Source: Pseudaestuariivita sp.
GTDB lineage: Bacteria > Pseudomonadota > Alphaproteobacteria > Rhodobacterales > Rhodobacteraceae
Assembly (NCBI GenBank): GCA_020629995.1
Contig: JAHDCH010000068.1
Coordinates: 1-11,698 of the forward strand
DNA length: 11,698 nt
Direction of reading: 5' to 3'
In this document: positions 8,014 to 11,698 of the stretch, one piece after another
Layout: each line of letters begins with the position of its first letter
Numbering within the stretch: the stretch's first letter is position 1
Made by a program: the position numbers and the translations under genes
The notes under the pieces: model-generated
What the model was told of the DNA's origin: nothing
What the model saw: the letters and a program-made list of their open reading frames with translations, nothing else
The model's database searches: none

Positions 8014-9107
8014 GAGCCTGGCTCCTTGGCAAGCGCGGCGACCATGTCGGCCAGCTCGCGCGCGGCATCGGGTTTGCCGACCGACAGCGCGGCTTCGGCC
8101 ATGGTATGGGCGCGCGCGGGGTCGGACAGGATGGCGGCGATGTCCGCAGACAGCGCCTGCGGCGTCAGGTCCGCCTCGGCGCGCATGATCGCGCCGCCCG
8201 CCTCGGCCAGGCCACGCGCATTGGCGGTCTGGTGGTCGGCGGCGGCGGCGGCAAAGGGGATCAGCACCGAAGGCCGCCCGATCACCGAAAGATCGGCAAT
8301 CGACGACGCGCCCGAGCGCGAGATCACCAGCTGGGCCTCGGCCATGCGGGCGGGGACATCGTGAAAGAACGGCTCGACATCCGCGGCGATCCCGGCTTGG
8401 GCGTACTGGGCGGCCACGGTCTCGGCATCTTCAGCGCGGGCCTGGTGGCTGACGCGCACATGGCGCAGGATGTCCGGCGGCAGCGACGTGATCGCGGGGG
8501 GCACCACCTCCGACAGGATGCGGGCGCCCTGGCTGCCGCCGATCACAAGCAGCGACATCGGGTGTTCGCCCGGCGCCATGTAGGGCGCACCGGCGCGGTC
8601 ATGGATCGCACCGCGCACAGGGTTGCCGATATGCGTGCCGGTCACGCCCGCGGGCAGCGTCGTGGGCCATGTGCCGCAGGCGATGGCGTCAACGCGCTTG
8701 GCAAACAGCTCGTTCACCCGGCCCAGAACGCCGTTCTGTTCGTGGATCATGCGCGGCAGTTTCATCAGCGTGGCCGCGGCCAGGGCCGGGATCGACGGGT
8801 AGCCGCCGAACCCCACGACGATGGCGGGCCTGTCGCGGCGAAAGGCGCGGCGGGCGGCCAGCATTCCGGCGGCGATGCGCAGCGGCACGCGCAACTTGGC
8901 CGCCAGACCGCCGCGCGCAAAGGTGGCCGAGGCGACCTGAGCGATCTCGACCTCGTGCGGGAAACCCGACGTATAACGCGCGCCGCGTTCGTCCGTGGAC
9001 AGTTTGACGCGCCAGCCGCGGGCCAGCATCTCTTCGGCCAGCGCCTGCGCGGGGAACATGTGCCCGCCGGTGCCGCCGGCGGCGATCACAAGAAGCGGCG
9101 CGCTCAT
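8010..9107 (-). CDS. murG: UDP-GlcNAc:lipid I GlcNAc transferase (MurG)
   Basis: MurG is a GT-B glycosyltransferase at the cytoplasmic face of the inner membrane that transfers GlcNAc to lipid I, giving lipid II. The 365-residue product has GGTGGH (11-16), GFGGYPS (99-105), IHEQN (121-125), GGSQGA (190-195), [10 protein letters not shown] (263-272) and DHQTANA (291-297). The C-domain motif ends in Asp where E. coli has Glu, a substitution I recall in relatives. The frame stays open upstream into ftsW, but the ATG at 9107 overlaps the ftsW stop (ATGA) and puts GGTGGH at the normal distance from the N-terminus. The stop overlaps murC. Membrane contact is expected through a hydrophobic patch near 65-85. 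Confidence 0.97.
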
Positions 9108-10267
9108 CGTCCGCCCCGCCACAGATCGCCGATCTGCCCCTGGGGGCGCGACCGGGTGAAGGCCAGCAGCATGCCCACGGCAATGCCGCCCGCAATCAGG
9201 GACGACCCGCCATAGGACACGAACGGCAGGGTCATGCCCTTGGCCGGCAAAAGGCGCACGGCGACGCCCATGTTGATCATCGCCTGCACGCCAAACGTGG
9301 CCGCAAGGCCGCACCCGGCAAGCCGGATGAACGGATCACGTTCACGCATCAGCCGCATCAGCGAACGGAAGACGATGGTCGCATAAAGCGCGATGATCAC
9401 CAGAACCAGCACCAGCCCGTATTCCTCGGCGGCCACGGCGATGATGAAATCGGTATGCGCATCGGGCAGCGACCATTTCACCGTGCCCTCGCCCACGCCA
9501 ACGCCGAAAAAGCCGCCTTCGCGGATGGCGTTGGTGGCATAGCCCAGCTGGGTGGTCGGATCGACCTCGGTGCTCAGAAAACCGTCGATGCGGCGCGCAA
9601 AGTGTTCCGAGCTGTTATAGGCGATGGTGCCGCCCAGGATCACGGCCCCGGCAAGGCAAAGCAGCAGGATCATCGGTGCGCCGGCGACGAAATACATCAC
9701 GCCCCAGCCAAACAGCACAAGGCAGGCCTGCCCAAAGTCGGGCTGAAGCGCCAGCATCAGCACGATGGTCACCGTCAGCATGAACGACCACAGCCGCCCC
9801 GGAGGACCGCCGATGTCCTGCCCCGCGGCCAGCAGCCATGCGGCCACAACCACGAAGCCGGGTTTGAGGAATTCCGAAGGCTGCACCGAGGCAAAGCCCA
9901 GGCTGTACCAGCGCGTCGCGCCCTTGCCGAAATCCGTGCCAAAGAACGGCAGCAGAGCCAGAGCGACGAAGGCGCAGACAAAGCCCAGCACCGCAAGGCG
10001 CCGCACCAGAGTGGGCGACATCAGCGAGGTGAAAAACATCGCCACCAGCGCCAGACCGCCAAACACGCCCTGCCGCTGCACGTAGTGGAAGGCGGCAAAG
10101 CCGTTCCGCTCGGCCAGAGGCACAGACGCGGCAAGACCCAGAAGGATCCCGATGCCGAACAGCATCAGGACACAAGAGATTGTCCACTTGTCGACCGTGC
10201 GCCACCACTTGGGAAGCACAGGTTCGACGTCCCGCACCGGCAAGGTGCCATAGACCATTTCCGTCAT
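9104..10267 (-). CDS. ftsW: Peptidoglycan glycosyltransferase FtsW (SEDS family)
   Basis: FtsW is the septal SEDS polymerase that builds glycan strands from lipid II with its partner FtsI. The 387-residue product has about ten hydrophobic segments. It carries [20 protein letters not shown] (116-135), QPDFGQA (175-181), [16 protein letters not shown] (267-282) with Asp273 at the catalytic Asp position, and [10 protein letters not shown] (348-357). The roughly 25-residue cytoplasmic start ([13 protein letters not shown], then [11 protein letters not shown]) matches my memory of Rhodobacterales FtsW and distinguishes it from RodA. The first ATG (10267) has only a weak purine stretch upstream. 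The leader (10268-10395) contains a possible -10 box and a hairpin, so transcription may start here. It overlaps murG at its end. murD is not next to it. Confidence 0.97.
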   Translation of the reverse strand: MTEMVYGTLPVRDVEPVLPKWWRTVDKWTISCVLMLFGIGILLGLAASVPLAERNGFAAFHYVQRQGVFGGLALVAMFFTSLMSPTLVRRLAVLGFVCAFVALALLPFFGTDFGKGATRWYSLGFASVQPSEFLKPGFVVVAAWLLAAGQDIGGPPGRLWSFMLTVTIVLMLALQPDFGQACLVLFGWGVMYFVAGAPMILLLCLAGAVILGGTIAYNSSEHFARRIDGFLSTEVDPTTQLGYATNAIREGGFFGVGVGEGTVKWSLPDAHTDFIIAVAAEEYGLVLVLVIIALYATIVFRSLMRLMRERDPFIRLAGCGLAATFGVQAMINMGVAVRLLPAKGMTLPFVSYGGSSLIAGGIAVGMLLAFTRSRPQGQIGDLWRGGR

Positions 10268-10296
10268 GGGAAACCGCTCAAAACTGCCTCAGGTCC

Positions 10297-10313
10297 GCCC
10301 CTCTGACGGGGGC
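10297..10313 (-). other. Hairpin in the ftsW leader
   Basis: GCCCC (10297-10301), a seven-base loop and GGGGC (10309-10313) form a short G/C stem about 30 bases before the ftsW ATG. If transcription starts upstream, it would lie in the leader RNA. It has no T-tract, so attenuation is only a guess. Confidence 0.25.
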
Positions 10314-10323
10314 ATTTCCGGTT

Positions 10324-10329
10324 AGGATA
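10324..10329 (-). promoter_or_regulatory. Possible -10 box for the ftsW operon
   Basis: TATCCT on the minus strand fits the TATNNT form of the -10 hexamer and lies 57 bases before the ftsW ATG. No convincing TTGAC-like -35 sits 16-18 bp upstream (the sequence there is TGGCGC). It is the best candidate in this 128-bp gap, but weak. Confidence 0.22.
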
Positions 10330-10395
10330 GCGCACCCGCAGCGTTAGCGCCAGAGGTTTTGAGACTTTGCTGAACGCCGCGCGGGGCGGGCGGGA

Positions 10396-10791
10396 TCAAT
10401 CCTCGACGTCGTCCACATCGGCCTGCCCCGAAAGGGCCCGGCGCACGATCGACCAGCTGAGCCCGATGCCCAGCACCAAGGACAGCGCCAGAAGGCCGAT
10501 CCACAGCGTCAGGTCCGGATCGTCCAGCGTGAGCCAGCCCATGTCATACAGAACCCAAAGAGCCGCCCCGACGATCGCCAGGATCAGCAGCATCCCGAAC
10601 AGCCCGATCGACCGCAGCGTGGCGCGCAGATAGATGATGTATCCCACCAGCAACAGCAGACCGCACAGCACGACCAGAGGCAAGGACCCGTCCAGGGACC
10701 GGTTGGCCCAGGCCACGTAATTGTACGGCGTGGGGTTGAAGGTCGCCGCAAGCAGCAAAAAGGCGAAAAGCCAGCGCAGAACAAAGCCCAT
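10396..10791 (-). CDS. Four-helix membrane protein, DUF6524-like
   Basis: The 131-residue integral membrane protein has four hydrophobic helices (about 2-18, 37-55, 62-82 and 94-116) and an acidic tail (SGQADVDDVED). The motifs FNPTPYNYVAWA (18-29), VGYIIYLRATLRSIG (49-63) and SWSIVRRALSGQADVDD (112-128) resemble proteins I remember as DUF6524, but the name is from memory. The function is unknown. The start is well supported: ATG at 10791 with GGAGG six bases upstream. It lies 128 bp before ftsW and 80 bp after a small coiled-coil gene in the same direction, so it may be the last gene of the SPFH-nfeD group rather than part of the mur operon. Confidence 0.82.
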   Translation of the reverse strand: MGFVLRWLFAFLLLAATFNPTPYNYVAWANRSLDGSLPLVVLCGLLLLVGYIIYLRATLRSIGLFGMLLILAIVGAALWVLYDMGWLTLDDPDLTLWIGLLALSLVLGIGLSWSIVRRALSGQADVDDVED

Positions 10792-10871
10792 GGGGTCCCT
10801 CCCGATCCTGTGACCTTTGTGCTAGCGCACGCGCGGCATCGGCGGCAAGGGGGAGCAAAGGGCGCGGAGCG

Positions 10872-11075
10872 TCATCCGCTGTGGGCGTCGAGTTCGGCAG
10901 CCTTGATCAGATCGTCCAGCCAGCGGCCCAGATCATCCACCGAGCGCTGCGTGTTGGCCACCGCTTCTTCGTTGGTGGACATCCGGCGCATCATCGTGTC
11001 GAGCTTGGCCTCGTTCCGCGACAAGCGGGACTGGATGTCCTTGAGGATTTCCAAGACGAGTTGCTGATCCGCCAT
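10872..11075 (-). CDS. Small coiled-coil-like protein
   Basis: Family not recognised. The 67-residue product is hydrophilic and predicted almost wholly helical. It has regularly spaced Leu/Ile/Met (LVLEILKDIQSRL, then LDTMMRRM, then VDDLGRWLDDLI), as in a short coiled coil, and no membrane segment or signal peptide. ATG at 11075 has GGAG about ten bases upstream, and the reading frame has amino-acid use typical of a real gene. It sits between the NfeD-like gene (111 bp upstream) and the four-helix membrane protein (80 bp downstream), all in one direction. A self-assembling or adaptor role is possible, but nothing shows it. Confidence 0.65.
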   Translation of the reverse strand: MADQQLVLEILKDIQSRLSRNEAKLDTMMRRMSTNEEAVANTQRSVDDLGRWLDDLIKAAELDAHSG

Positions 11076-11135
11076 AAGACAGGTGCTCCGAGCACGTTGG
11101 GTGTGCCAAGGGACGTTGGCGATCCGCCCCTTGAT

Positions 11136-11169
11136 CTGTCCAGACAGCCTAACACAAAGCTGTCCAGAC
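11136..11169. repeat. 10-bp direct repeat upstream of the coiled-coil gene
   Basis: CTGTCCAGAC occurs at 11136-11145 and again at 11160-11169, 24 bp apart. A third partial copy, CCAGAC, follows at 11172-11177. They lie in the 111-bp gap between the NfeD-like stop and the small coiled-coil gene. They could be sites for a regulator, or a chance or slippage repeat. Confidence 0.35.
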
Positions 11170-11186
11170 CACCAGACAGAAACCGG

Positions 11187-11468
11187 TCAATCGTTGATAT
11201 CGTGTTCAAACGTCTTGGGCGCACTGCCCGGGCGCCCGAAAATTGCGCGCAATGCAATCCAGGCCAGCAGTGCAAGCGCAGCAAAGGCCACCATCATCAA
11301 CGGCACCGACCCGGTCAGCCAGGCCGCCAGCGGCCCGCCCACCAGCACGATCAGCGACAGAACCGCCGCGCTGAGCGCAAAGCCCAGAAAGATGAACCCC
11401 GGGGCCAGCATCTCGGCGATGCCAAGGCCCAGGGCCGCAACGGCCCAGATCCACCATGTTCCGATCAT
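11187..11468 (-). CDS. Short NfeD-like membrane protein
   Basis: NfeD-family proteins are membrane partners of SPFH/stomatin proteins, and the pair is thought to shape membrane microdomains or membrane protease activity. The 93-residue product has membrane segments at about 5-17, 23-45 and 54-77 and the typical IAEMLAPGFIFLGFALSA signature (17-34). It lacks the C-terminal OB-fold of full-length members: only about 16 polar residues follow the last helix. ATG at 11468 overlaps the SPFH stop as TGATG (11466-11470), with GGAGG eight bases upstream. A GTG one codon earlier is possible. The overlap with an SPFH gene strongly supports the family call. Confidence 0.82.
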   Translation of the reverse strand: MIGTWWIWAVAALGLGIAEMLAPGFIFLGFALSAAVLSLIVLVGGPLAAWLTGSVPLMMVAFAALALLAWIALRAIFGRPGSAPKTFEHDIND

Positions 11469-11698
11469 CACGATTTCCTCCCGAACAGCATCTTGAAGGC
11501 ATCGGCAAAGCTGTCAACGGCGTCAGACGGCAACACAACCGTCTGGTTGCCCTGCCCCGCACCCACGACGCCCAGCGCCTCGACCTGTTTGAGCGCCACG
11601 TTGTATTGCGCCGCCTCGATCCCGTTCTCGCGGATCGCACGGGCGACAACTTCGGTCGCATAGGCCTCGGCCTCGGCCTGCACCCGGCGGGCCTTGGC
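11468..11698 (-). CDS. SPFH/band-7 (stomatin-like) protein, C-terminal fragment
   Basis: SPFH proteins form oligomeric membrane scaffolds often encoded with NfeD partners. Only the last 76 codons are in the window; the 5' end lies beyond position 11698. The frame enters as AKARRVQAEAEAYATEVVARAI, an Ala/Glu-rich helix typical of the coiled-coil region after an SPFH domain. It continues through NVALKQVEALG to a Gly-rich stretch, TVVLPSDAVDSFADAFKMLFGRKS and the stop. TVVLPSD followed by a short tail is common in this family, where paraslipins and QmcA carry a similar phrase. The SPFH domain itself is not visible, so HflC-like and QmcA-like types cannot be separated. The stop overlaps the NfeD-like start. 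Confidence 0.82.
   Translation of the reverse strand, partial: AKARRVQAEAEAYATEVVARAIRENGIEAAQYNVALKQVEALGVVGAGQGNQTVVLPSDAVDSFADAFKMLFGRKS

Noticed and set aside
9455..10306. A 283-codon open frame on the plus strand antisense to ftsW
   Set aside because: The product is a hydrophilic His/Gln/Arg-rich shadow of the hydrophobic FtsW frame.

Overview
The window is a high-G+C stretch of alphaproteobacterial chromosome. It is most likely from a member of the Rhodobacterales (Roseobacter group). The case rests on the gene order ftsW-murG-murC-(membrane protein)-DUF2484-murB-ddl-ftsQ-ftsA-ftsZ, on the DUF2484-type protein, and on FtsW, FtsA and FtsQ N-termini that match what I remember of this group. 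Every gene I can support is on the minus strand, so transcription runs from high to low coordinates.

Right end, 11698 to 10396 (upstream side). The C-terminal end of an SPFH/band-7 protein is followed by a short NfeD-like membrane protein that overlaps its stop codon. Next come a 67-residue coiled-coil-like protein and a four-helix membrane protein (DUF6524-like by memory). None of these is a peptidoglycan enzyme, and murD, often next to ftsW in bacterial dcw clusters, is not in the 1.4 kb upstream of ftsW.

Middle, 10267 to 6046. ftsW, murG and murC overlap by ATGA junctions. They are followed almost without gaps by a three-helix membrane protein and a DUF2484 protein. This block supplies the septal peptidoglycan polymerase (FtsW), lipid II synthesis (MurG) and UDP-MurNAc-L-Ala synthesis (MurC). 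A perfect hairpin of a type common between alphaproteobacterial genes closes it.

Insertion, about 6045 to 4568. A 437-codon gene of unknown function and clearly lower G+C sits between the DUF2484 gene and murB, interrupting an otherwise housekeeping cluster. It looks acquired.

Left end, 4567 to 1. murB (UDP-MurNAc formation), ddl (D-Ala-D-Ala), ftsQ and ftsA (divisome assembly) follow. A 346-bp gene-free leader then precedes the first 18 codons of ftsZ, which runs off the left edge. That leader holds a candidate sigma-70 promoter, three CGCA words spaced exactly 11 bp apart, an 8-bp inverted repeat, one GANTC (CcrM methylation) site and two hairpins just after ftsA. ftsZ therefore probably has its own regulated promoter in addition to any read-through from ftsQ-ftsA.

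The strongest candidates for something undescribed are the inserted 437-residue protein and the dense control region upstream of ftsZ.
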